From Methylophaga sp. (GTDB lineage Bacteria > Pseudomonadota > Gammaproteobacteria > Nitrosococcales > Methylophagaceae): DNA of 64,000 bases. The stretch covers positions 48,415 through 112,414 of the forward strand of contig NVVW01000006.1 in the NCBI GenBank assembly GCA_002733505.1. The letters run 5' to 3'. Position numbers and translations under genes: made by a program. The notes under the pieces were generated by a model. The model did not search any database. It was not told where the DNA came from and saw only the letters and a program-made list of their open reading frames with translations. Positions 57,105-64,000 of the stretch are shown one piece after another (position 1 is the first letter of the stretch; every line of letters begins with the position of its first letter).

Positions 57105-58376
57105 TTAGGTGGTTTGTATTTGAAAATCTTCATGAAGTAGTTTCCAGTGTTTTTTTAGAAGTTCTTTATGTTCATCATCCATAGGGAGATCTTTCAGTGC
57201 GTTTGGCCATAAGGCGCGTGCTTTTTCAATGGTACTTTCTAAGTGTGGCTTAATGGCTCTCCATGGAATGTTTGATTTTTTAGACCAAACCTCAAAGTGA
57301 GGCATGTTGGCTTCGTACCATTTCTTGGTTTTTCCCATATTTAAAGCATATTCTTTTTCATCTCCCATATATACGCGTGTAGTGAGAATATCGTACGCAG
57401 GAGAAAGTTCTGGCGTTATTTGGTCTTTGTATAATAGACTCCAGTTTTTGAGATGGGCATCTCCATTTGCGAGTAATATATTGACGAGTAAACGCTTTGC
57501 GAGTTGCTGTGCATTGGCTAGTCCATCACCTGTGTACTGGTAGATGATCTTTCCAATTTGTTCATAATTGGCAGAGTTATACTTTTCACGAGGATACTTT
57601 ATTAGTACTTGAGCAAAATCTTCCATGTGAATACGCTGTGTATCTGCCCGATCAAATCGTCGAATAGCGAAGGCATATTTTTCTTCAGGAAGGTTAATTG
57701 GTGGAAGATTATCAAGTTTAGCAAGTTCAATTAGTTTAACATCAGGAATATTAATATCGGCAAGTTGTGCAAGAACCATCGAAGTGTATTCGTTTAAGGG
57801 TACATTTTTGTGTTTTATAGATGGTGTTTTGATTATCCAGTCACCAAGTTCTCCTGATCTGGAAATTTGATAACGACCATCCATTTCTTTCATGGAAAAT
57901 TTCATTTGAACACCAGCAAGGGAGAACTTGTTTGCTGAATTAGGTGTTTCAATTTCAACCGCTTTTATTCCACCGTATTTTGCGAATAGATGGTGTGGAA
58001 CTTCGTCTGGCGACATAGGGGCTGCAATCAAGGCACCGGGTAAATCCTGACCAAGATATGAGAAAAGCTGAAATTCATTGTCTGGGTGTGTCTTTAAACC
58101 CTGAGTGAGCAGTTCTCTTAGAGATCCTTCCGGCAGTAGGTTTGAAAGAATAGGGTGAAGCCTATGGTTTCTTGCCCATGGTTCTGAAATAAGCTTATCG
58201 ACATTAGGGAAATCTGGGTGCGTTATTAGGCTGAATGTGGAGCGAGATGGATCTGCAATAAATTCTTCTGCGAAAGTGAGAACATTGCGACCATTTTGAA
58301 ATCCTGCCAGATAGCCAATAAGCTTATCATGTAAAGTCAGTTTTAAAACTTGTACTTCATTATTATTAGTCATCAT
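57105..58376 (-). CDS. hipA: HipA-family serine/threonine kinase toxin
   Basis: This 423-residue kinase toxin has the N-terminal couple domain (GYLAGFQNGRNVLTF...). Motif SLAGVQMKF, catalytic NGDAHLKNWSLL and metal-binding DILTTRVYMGD are present. HipA proteins phosphorylate glutamyl-tRNA synthetase or related targets and cause growth arrest unless bound by HipB. The start overlaps the hipB stop as ATGA (58376), so the upstream start was rejected. It is intact, but the substrate cannot be inferred. Confidence 0.92.
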   Translation of the reverse strand: MMTNNNEVQVLKLTLHDKLIGYLAGFQNGRNVLTFAEEFIADPSRSTFSLITHPDFPNVDKLISEPWARNHRLHPILSNLLPEGSLRELLTQGLKTHPDNEFQLFSYLGQDLPGALIAAPMSPDEVPHHLFAKYGGIKAVEIETPNSANKFSLAGVQMKFSMKEMDGRYQISRSGELGDWIIKTPSIKHKNVPLNEYTSMVLAQLADINIPDVKLIELAKLDNLPPINLPEEKYAFAIRRFDRADTQRIHMEDFAQVLIKYPREKYNSANYEQIGKIIYQYTGDGLANAQQLAKRLLVNILLANGDAHLKNWSLLYKDQITPELSPAYDILTTRVYMGDEKEYALNMGKTKKWYEANMPHFEVWSKKSNIPWRAIKPHLESTIEKARALWPNALKDLPMDDEHKELLKKHWKLLHEDFQIQTT

Positions 58377-58678
58377 GACTCCTCTAATAAGTTTTTCCAA
58401 GGATCATGTTCGTGCTCTGCTTCTTCTTGTGTATGAGAGCTACGCGCGCGCGTATTGTCCAATATATCCTTCACGGCTCTTAGCTTATCTTTAGGAATTA
58501 GCATAAGTTCCATTTTTAGCCCCTTGGCAATTAATTCAAGCATATCAAGCCGAGGATTACCCTTGGATTCTAATCGTTGGTATTGTTGCCTTGCCATTCC
58601 AATATGGAGTGCCATGTCTTCCTGTTTGAAGCCAAGTTCTACGCGTCGTTTTTTTATTTGTTCGTGCAAGCTATTCAT
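58373..58678 (-). CDS. hipB: HipB-like XRE antitoxin
   Basis: The 101-residue protein has an N-terminal helix-turn-helix (IKKRRVELGFKQEDMALHIGMARQQYQRLE). A flexible, acidic C-terminal tail (EEAEHEHDPWKNLLEES) is typical of HipB relatives that bind HipA. It is first in a two-gene operon with hipA and would repress that operon through the palindrome at 58689-58710. Confidence 0.9.
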   Translation of the reverse strand: MNSLHEQIKKRRVELGFKQEDMALHIGMARQQYQRLESKGNPRLDMLELIAKGLKMELMLIPKDKLRAVKDILDNTRARSSHTQEEAEHEHDPWKNLLEES

Positions 58679-58688
58679 TTTCTTTCCT

Positions 58689-58710
58689 AAAGAAACCTAT
58701 ATGTTTCTTT
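58689..58710. promoter_or_regulatory. Candidate HipB operator
   Basis: AAAGAAAC (58689-58696) and GTTTCTTT (58703-58710) form a perfect 8-bp inverted repeat around a 6-nt spacer, about 10 nt upstream of hipB. This is where an autorepressing antitoxin would bind. Identity with a HipB site is inference. Confidence 0.7.
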
Positions 58711-58863
58711 TTCCTTTATAGAGGCATGTTAGTTGCTTTAATTAAAATAAGCAACAAAAAAGCTGCTATTAAGGTTTTGAGGGGTAATATTCCACCAAAG
58801 CAATGTATTTGTTGCTATTAAACCTAAAATATTAAATTAGATGAGCCCTTGCTGATGGAGGGG

Positions 58864-58884
58864 CGAATCCCTTCGGGCGCACCA
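58864..58884 (+). other. tRNA-Arg 3'-end fragment (possible att site)
   Basis: Twenty-one bases, CGAATCCCTTCGGGCGCACC plus A, match the T-loop to CCA end of a tRNA of the GCGCCCG-acceptor type (tRNA-Arg). No 5' part of a tRNA is present. Such fragments remain at the distal end of elements integrated into tRNA genes. The rest of 58711-58976 and 59023-59187 shows no gene I can support. Confidence 0.55.
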
Positions 58885-58976
58885 TTACCCAGTATGGGTT
58901 TCAGAGCTTGCACTCTTTCATTTTTAGATTTTTTCCACAATTTACGGTCTTCTGTAGCCCGCATGAATCCGCCATT

Positions 58977-59022
58977 GTCTGGCGAGACCTTTTTCGACTT
59001 GTGGCGAATATGTGGCGAAAAA
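58977..59022. repeat. Direct repeat on the other side of hipBA (copy B)
   Basis: This copy has GTCTGGCGAGACC, then CTTGTGGCGAATATGTGGCG, and matches the copy at 57025-57070. Together with the tRNA fragment it suggests that hipBA arrived on, or was left by, an integrated element. Confidence 0.55.
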
Positions 59023-59187
59023 TACTTGAAATGCAATAGGTGTAGTAGGGCTGTGTGATAAGATTGTGCTTTTTTCATTGAATCAATCACTGATAATTCG
59101 CAACCCAAAGCGGACATTGATAATGTTTTGATGCTGATTGTTAGATACGGAAAAAGATTGATTTTTTCATCATATTTTAGATCTGAG

Positions 59188-60009
59188 TTAATCTATACTT
59201 TCATACAAATTCGGCCATATAGACTCCCAACAACAATCATGATCTTGGTCCAGAACCAGAATGACTTTGGCATGACTAGATGCTGGTAACTTGGCTACAA
59301 AACCATATGCTAGAAATGGTGGAATTACAGTGTCATCTTCACCAACAAAATGAACTTGCTCTACCGTTGTTAATTGCTTTAGGTAATCCGCAGGATTAAG
59401 TGATCCTGTTAGTGGGCTGATGTGATGAAAATTAGTCCATGCTTTATGGTCAAGGTTACCTGCCATGGTTATCAGTTTAACTACATCATCACGTTGTGCG
59501 GCTAGTATTGTTGCCACAGCACCGCCACCGGAATAACCTACCAAGGTTAGCCGTGTTGCAGAGAACTGCTGCTTGAGTTTATCTACAGCCTGATTACTGG
59601 CCTCAATTACCTCTGGTGAAAATCGGTGACTGGCCCAGTATTTAGTTTCGCAGGGCTTATTCATTAAATACTGGCAAGGACGAGCAAGGTAAGCGGAATT
59701 AGTGCTCGGATGATTCAATGCTAGTTTTAGACCCACAGGATTAATAGGCGTTGGATTACGTGATGGCTTGCGTGACGAAATCCATGCCATACCATCACCT
59801 TCTATATAAACGGTAAGTGTAGAATCCTTGATGGGATTGTTTGGTACAAAACTTATCAAATTAAACGATGCTGTCTCAATAATTTGCTCATGCCAAGCAT
59901 GTTGGCTTGCTAATTGTTCAGCTGTATTGTGCCTTTTGTCCATACTCGGCACAGTCGTACAACCACTAATGAGTAGCGATAGAAAGGTAAGTTGATAAAT
60001 TTTAGTCAT
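59188..60009 (-). CDS. Alpha/beta-hydrolase-fold lipoprotein
   Basis: This 273-residue protein has lipobox LISGC (cysteine about residue 17) and an alpha/beta-hydrolase core. The nucleophile elbow is GYSGGGAVA. A VHFVGEDDTVIPP loop (acid) and DHDCCWES (histidine) complete the possible triad. It is probably anchored to the outer membrane, facing the periplasm or exterior. The substrate is unknown. It stands between noncoding DNA and the autotransporter gene on the same strand. Confidence 0.82.
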   Translation of the reverse strand: MTKIYQLTFLSLLISGCTTVPSMDKRHNTAEQLASQHAWHEQIIETASFNLISFVPNNPIKDSTLTVYIEGDGMAWISSRKPSRNPTPINPVGLKLALNHPSTNSAYLARPCQYLMNKPCETKYWASHRFSPEVIEASNQAVDKLKQQFSATRLTLVGYSGGGAVATILAAQRDDVVKLITMAGNLDHKAWTNFHHISPLTGSLNPADYLKQLTTVEQVHFVGEDDTVIPPFLAYGFVAKLPASSHAKVILVLDQDHDCCWESIWPNLYESID

Positions 60010-60075
60010 AACTCATTCTAACAAGTAACTACTGTTTATGTAGGTGCCTTCCTATTTAATCCATTAAGTCTTACT

Positions 60076-62118
60076 TTAGAACATAAATCTAAAGTTAGCA
60101 CTTAACGATTGGTCTGTGTAATCTTGACGACCCGTCACGTTATAGCTTGCAGTAATTTCAGTACCATTTTCTAAGCTATATTTAGCGCCTAAGCCTGCGT
60201 TATAAACAAACTCATCAGGCTCAATGCCTTCGGTTGAGAACTGAGCACCGCCGCCTGCAAATGAAGAGGTTAAGCTTGAACGGTCAGTCATTACATCATA
60301 ACCCACGCCTACATTAGCCATTAGCAATAGACTGTCTGACATGCTGTGATTTGCTTTAGCACCCACACCGATAATTAAACTATCATTACTGTCATCATCA
60401 ACATTTAAGTTTAATGCACCCGCACCAGACTCATTGTAGTCTTCAACGCTCACATAGCTATAATCAGCATGTGCATACGGAGTGACCACTGTTTTGTCGC
60501 TGATGTTGTAACTACGTTCCAACTCAGCACTTAGCTGTACATTCCAGCTATCATAATCTGCATCGGCAACATCACCGGTGAATATAAGTCGTTTACTGTC
60601 ATAGTCAGATATGCCGGCACCGACTTGAATGTTTAACGCTGTTACATCATCAATCATCTTAGTGGCATACACTTTCGCCATATAGCTATCCATATCAATA
60701 GAATGACTACCCGATGTTAAGTTACTTTCAACATCACTGTTGATATACGCTAAGGCAACACCCACATTCCATGTTGATGACACATCGCCATCAAAACCGA
60801 CTGCTAAGCCGTAACTATCAATATCGTAACCATTAACACCTTGACGGGTATCTTGCTCTGTCCAACCACCAAAAGGTTTAAACCAAATATGTCGGTCAGT
60901 CATAAAGCCATCACCTGATGATAAGCCACGCGTGCTATCTTGACGAGCAGACACCACACCTGTCACGGCATTAATTGCAATATTAGTCATTTGAGACACA
61001 CCACCTGATATGCCCGGTAGGGTAGATTCAACAGCATCTGAAAGTTGCTGTTCAGCTCCTGAAAACAGTGCAAGCAATTCAGGAGAAGCATCAATTGCTT
61101 GTGCTGCACCCAATGATGCTGTGTTACCTAGAGCCAGCGATGCATCAAACAGTGGAGAACCAGCTACTACGCTTACGCCCGTGATATCCAAGTTCCAAGC
61201 ATAGGTGCCATCATATATTAGGCTCCAATCGATGCTAGAACCATTATAAAGGTAAGTTCCCGTTTTGGTTGTTGTACCAATGAAAGCAACGGCACTATCA
61301 TTAGTGATAACATCAGCATAAGTCGTATTTGCAAGCGTAGAACCTTCTGCAATGCCAAATGTCATAGAGCTAAAGTTTATGTCAGCCCCACCTACGTTAA
61401 CAAAGGACAGCTGCCCATAATCACTGGTGCTAGTGATATATATTTTGTAAGTGCCGGGTGTGTTTGCCGCACGAAAAGTGAGAGCATTCCCATTCCCTTG
61501 TGCATTAATCAATGTATCTAAACTTGAACCATTTCCTCCGACACTAATGTCAACGCCAGACCCACCAGTGATTACACCCATATTAGTTAGCGTTCTAATG
61601 CGGTTGCCATTACTGTTAATGGCAATGCCCGCCGAAATACTACCAATAATAGTGCCCGTATTAGTTAGTGAGTCAATAAAGCCATCAATCGGAGTACCAC
61701 CTGGCGTACTAGCTACCATAAGTCCAAGCTGACCTTCAATAGATCCTGTATTAGTTAGTGACGTGATATCCGTACCCGCTATCATTATACCCGAAGATCC
61801 ACCGGCATTAGAAAGTATGTTTCCATCAATGACTAGAGAGTCAACTGTCGGCTGACCAGATATAAAAATGCCGTGATATGTTGTTGTAGTTATTTCATCA
61901 GCGGCCTCTAAGGTAAGTATTTTGATGCCATTTACGTCAGTAGGGGTGATAAGTGTATTGGGAGGAAGAGCCTCCCGTAATACAAGTGTTGACGAAACTG
62001 TCATCAAGGTCATGTGTCCGTAAGTTACAGCATTAGCATTGGCACTATACAGTGCCGCTAGCACGCACAGTGCCAGTGGTTTTAAGCAAGGTTTTGAAGG
62101 TTTTGTAGCTGTTTTCAT
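60076..62118 (-). CDS. Autotransporter with outer-membrane beta-barrel
   Basis: This 680-residue secreted protein has a signal peptide (LKPLALCVLAALYSANANA). The passenger (about 30-330) has parallel-beta-helix-like repeats of the form LTNTGSI.G..G......G and SLTNTGTIIGS. An autotransporter beta-domain (about 400-680) starts near WFKPFGGWTEQD and ends in FRFMF, the terminal aromatic motif required for barrel assembly. No protease or lipase motif is seen in the passenger, so it is probably a surface adhesin-like protein. The next gene upstream is an AraC-family regulator. Confidence 0.88.
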   Translation of the reverse strand: MKTATKPSKPCLKPLALCVLAALYSANANAVTYGHMTLMTVSSTLVLREALPPNTLITPTDVNGIKILTLEAADEITTTTYHGIFISGQPTVDSLVIDGNILSNAGGSSGIMIAGTDITSLTNTGSIEGQLGLMVASTPGGTPIDGFIDSLTNTGTIIGSISAGIAINSNGNRIRTLTNMGVITGGSGVDISVGGNGSSLDTLINAQGNGNALTFRAANTPGTYKIYITSTSDYGQLSFVNVGGADINFSSMTFGIAEGSTLANTTYADVITNDSAVAFIGTTTKTGTYLYNGSSIDWSLIYDGTYAWNLDITGVSVVAGSPLFDASLALGNTASLGAAQAIDASPELLALFSGAEQQLSDAVESTLPGISGGVSQMTNIAINAVTGVVSARQDSTRGLSSGDGFMTDRHIWFKPFGGWTEQDTRQGVNGYDIDSYGLAVGFDGDVSSTWNVGVALAYINSDVESNLTSGSHSIDMDSYMAKVYATKMIDDVTALNIQVGAGISDYDSKRLIFTGDVADADYDSWNVQLSAELERSYNISDKTVVTPYAHADYSYVSVEDYNESGAGALNLNVDDDSNDSLIIGVGAKANHSMSDSLLLMANVGVGYDVMTDRSSLTSSFAGGGAQFSTEGIEPDEFVYNAGLGAKYSLENGTEITASYNVTGRQDYTDQSLSANFRFMF

Positions 62119-62389
62119 ATTTTATCCCTAGTTAATAAATTAAAACATAAGGAACTATACCAACAGGGATAAAAGGGCTCTCTGCTATTTTCTATGAAAT
62201 ATCATTTATTTTCTACGCTATATCGCGGGTATAAAATTACAGGAGGATTTTTGTCGTTTTCATATGTGAAATAGGGGCGGTTTAGGTACTTTCTACTAAG
62301 TTAAAGCTGATAGTAAAATAAAGGGGTGCATTGCTAATATGATTTTTCACTACAGTCAATTTAGTATTGCTAACACTTAGGAAAAGACA
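62119..62389 (-). promoter_or_regulatory. Upstream region of the autotransporter
   Basis: A noncoding 271-nt stretch between the AraC-regulator gene and the autotransporter, both transcribed leftward. It should hold the autotransporter promoter. I see no clear palindrome or hexamer pair. Confidence 0.35.
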
Positions 62390-63382
62390 TTAATACCTTA
62401 AGCTTCCCGGGGTACGGTTGAATTTTTTCTTAAAGGCTGAAATGAAATGATTTACATGTGAATAGCCAATGCGTTCGGCTAATATTTTCATCGCTATATC
62501 CGTGTGTTCTAGCTGGTGATAGGAGTTGTCTAGGCGGTGCTCAATAATAAAGGTGTGTATTGGTTTGCCCGTTAATTTTTTAAACTCATTACTGAGTGTT
62601 GTTGCACTCATACCATACTGTACTGTTAATTCGTCCAGTGAAGGCAACTTGCCTTGATGGGTAAGAAGCTCGTTTTTAATTTCTTCAATTTTGAGCTGTT
62701 TAACAATCTGGGCGCGTTCTTTATTGCAGTCTAAATAATGACTAAGTTGGCCTAGATAATTCAACACGGCTGATTGGGCGTGTATTTTTCGAATATCACC
62801 GGTCAAATGTGAGTTGAAAGCCGCATGTAACAATCTGGATATTTCAAGAGGTATCGCATGAATATCGCTAGAAGGCACTGTAGCAATATTTAAATTATGG
62901 CGTAATGATTGGGCCACCTCTTCACCTAAAAACTGATTGAGAATAGATTCCCCCATCTTTAAGTGAATGAGATCATGCTGTTGCCCCTTTTTTATAAAAA
63001 AAGAATCATCCATTCGATCCATATTCATACACAGCGTCTTTGTTTGATCAAAATCATATTTTTTATCTGTTCGATGGTCATGCAATATTGCGTGACCTGT
63101 TTTAACCGAAACGATATAAATCATTGGCTCAAGTAGGACACCTGTAGCCTTGGTTAATGGGATCTCTGTCTCTTCGGTTTCATATTTTGGGTTTGGCGTA
63201 AGCACGGTATGTGCTATGTCCATACCTAAGTTTAGGCCTAAAACTTCAACCGTTCCGCTACCAATCTCTTCTGGGCAAGGCATATCAAATTTTAATTCAC
63301 CTATCGGGTGGTCAATTACACTCTCCAGCTTGTCAGGGCGGCAAGTCCAGATAATTGTTGATGTTTCGATTGCTGATTTCAT
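62390..63382 (-). CDS. AraC-family transcriptional regulator
   Basis: The 330 residues have a variable N-terminal sensing part and a C-terminal double helix-turn-helix. The first helix pair is LDELTVQYGMSATTLSNEFKKLTGKPIHTFIIEHRL and the second is DIAMKILAERIGYSHVNHFISAFKKKFNRTPGSLRY. It resembles PchR-type members in the sequence before the domain. The next gene downstream is the autotransporter, its likely target (inference). Confidence 0.88.
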   Translation of the reverse strand: MKSAIETSTIIWTCRPDKLESVIDHPIGELKFDMPCPEEIGSGTVEVLGLNLGMDIAHTVLTPNPKYETEETEIPLTKATGVLLEPMIYIVSVKTGHAILHDHRTDKKYDFDQTKTLCMNMDRMDDSFFIKKGQQHDLIHLKMGESILNQFLGEEVAQSLRHNLNIATVPSSDIHAIPLEISRLLHAAFNSHLTGDIRKIHAQSAVLNYLGQLSHYLDCNKERAQIVKQLKIEEIKNELLTHQGKLPSLDELTVQYGMSATTLSNEFKKLTGKPIHTFIIEHRLDNSYHQLEHTDIAMKILAERIGYSHVNHFISAFKKKFNRTPGSLRY

Positions 63383-63457
63383 GCTGTGTATCTTTGTTCC
63401 TTAATATATGAAAATTATTTCTCGCAAAATAATTATACACATAATATAAAATGTCAA

Positions 63458-63852
63458 CTAAAATATTAGGCCACTACAATCCTTCTTCTTGGCTCCAAAA
63501 ACAAGTAAGAAATCAGCGTTATTTCGAAGATGGTTCAAAAAATCCTGCCTTATTTCCTCTCTTTCGAGATCCTCTACTTCTTCCTTTTTAGTATCAACCC
63601 GTGAGTACAAATTTAGCATTAGTATCTTTGGATATTGAGGAAGGTTCTGAAAAACAAACTGCTCAAGATAACGTAGAGTTTTATCAGCTTGTCTCTCGCT
63701 GGCGTTACTGGGGTTCTGTCCAATGATACAAAGAACTTTATTCTGATGCTTTTCATAAAAGGGATAGTTAAACTTAAGCAATGTAATCTATCCTCTGTAA
63801 AAATGGCTTTAATCCTTGGAAGATCAACTTTTTCAAAGTGGGCAATCTCCAT
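63458..63852 (-). pseudogene. Frameshifted DUF1643-family gene
   Basis: Translation in one frame gives MEIAHFEKVDLPRIKAIFTE then DRLHC. After a shift near 63780 the second frame continues LKFNYPFYEKHQNKVLCIIGQNPSNASERQADKTL and runs to 63458. Joined, they match the DUF1643 pattern (FSEDR..Y.L.R.F...K..L.I..NPSxA...DxT...L). The C-terminus also ends early. It is either a decayed gene or a sequencing indel; a TTG start at 63781 giving 107 residues is a weaker alternative. Confidence 0.65.
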
Positions 63853-63895
63853 ACATGATCCTTATTATGTAATCTAAGCCGCCCTTTCTTGTTCT

Positions 63896-64000
63896 ATACC
63901 TGTGATCATTCAATGTGTGAAGATTTAGGGCAAAAATAGGAAGTCAGGGCAAGGCGCAATGTGCAGGTAATGACTAGTCCTTATCAAGCATTGTAACGCA
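63896..64000. mobile_element. Partial copy of the dispersed TIR element at the window end
   Basis: TATACCTGTGATCATTCAAT, then GTGTGAAGATTTAGGGCAAAAA and onward, matches the left part of the element at 28408-28665 closely. The window ends inside the element, so its right end is not seen. Confidence 0.75.

Noticed and set aside
58824..59117. Minus-strand 97-codon gene
   Set aside because: It spans the tRNA-Arg fragment and direct repeat B, with no recognisable domain. It is treated as noncoding.

Overview
The window reads as the chromosome of an AT-rich methylotrophic gammaproteobacterium. A complete calcium-type methanol dehydrogenase system (mxaFIJGRSACKL plus mxaD) sits among housekeeping genes in gammaproteobacterial arrangements (rpoH, lapAB, epmA/efp/epmB, dacA-lipBA, rlpA-mltB-rodA-mrdA-mreDC-mreB). 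No methane monooxygenase is present. A Methylophaga-like organism is the best guess, and a methanotroph related to Methylococcales cannot be excluded.

Layout. 1-5.6 kb: rpoH, a 7Fe ferredoxin, lapAB, a small arsC/wrbA/DUF2069 operon and biotin ligase birA. 5.6-21.9 kb: the methanol-oxidation island. From left to right it holds a transposase remnant; a minus-strand block (SoxYZ-like carrier, YVTN beta-propeller, mxaD, a small BamE-like secreted protein); a plus-strand two-component system with a lipoprotein; and a long minus-strand operon running from mxaF down to mxaL and two paralogous small exported proteins. 21.9-24.4 kb: a truncated second birA copy, coaX with a long in-frame 9-bp tandem repeat, a dead methyltransferase, tRNA-Ser(GGA) and a glutaredoxin. 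24.4-31.7 kb: the EF-P lysylation module, citrate synthase, an unrecognised 573-residue protein and a flavocytochrome c flavoprotein. 31.7-42.8 kb: lipoate synthesis and cell-elongation genes. 42.9-56.3 kb: gatCA without gatB, a ThDP enzyme, ribosomal proteins L28/L33, a Gld-type ABC system, mutM, a small cytochrome c and rluD. 56.4-64 kb: accessory DNA with an XRE regulator, an IS4 fragment, hipBA, an autotransporter, an AraC regulator, a frameshifted DUF1643 gene and repeats.

Main result. The methanol island lies between two birA copies. The left one is full length but ends outside the birA-coaX overlap. The right one lacks its 5' part but keeps the native ATGA junction with coaX. The copies are almost identical in the first half of their overlap and clearly divergent in the second half. 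This is the pattern expected if a DNA molecule carrying a related birA fragment and the mxa genes integrated by a single homologous crossover inside birA. A transposase remnant marks the left junction, and a hairpin plus repeats marks the right one.

How the genes work together. MxaF/MxaI oxidise methanol in the periplasm and pass electrons to cytochrome cL (MxaG). MxaJ and MxaD assist, and MxaR/S/A/C/K/L insert calcium. The embedded kinase/regulator pair is the likely local control. The SoxYZ-like and beta-propeller proteins resemble sets seen near other PQQ dehydrogenases. Several dispersed repeat families (terminal-inverted-repeat elements and REP-like palindromes) mark the island edges and the accessory right end.
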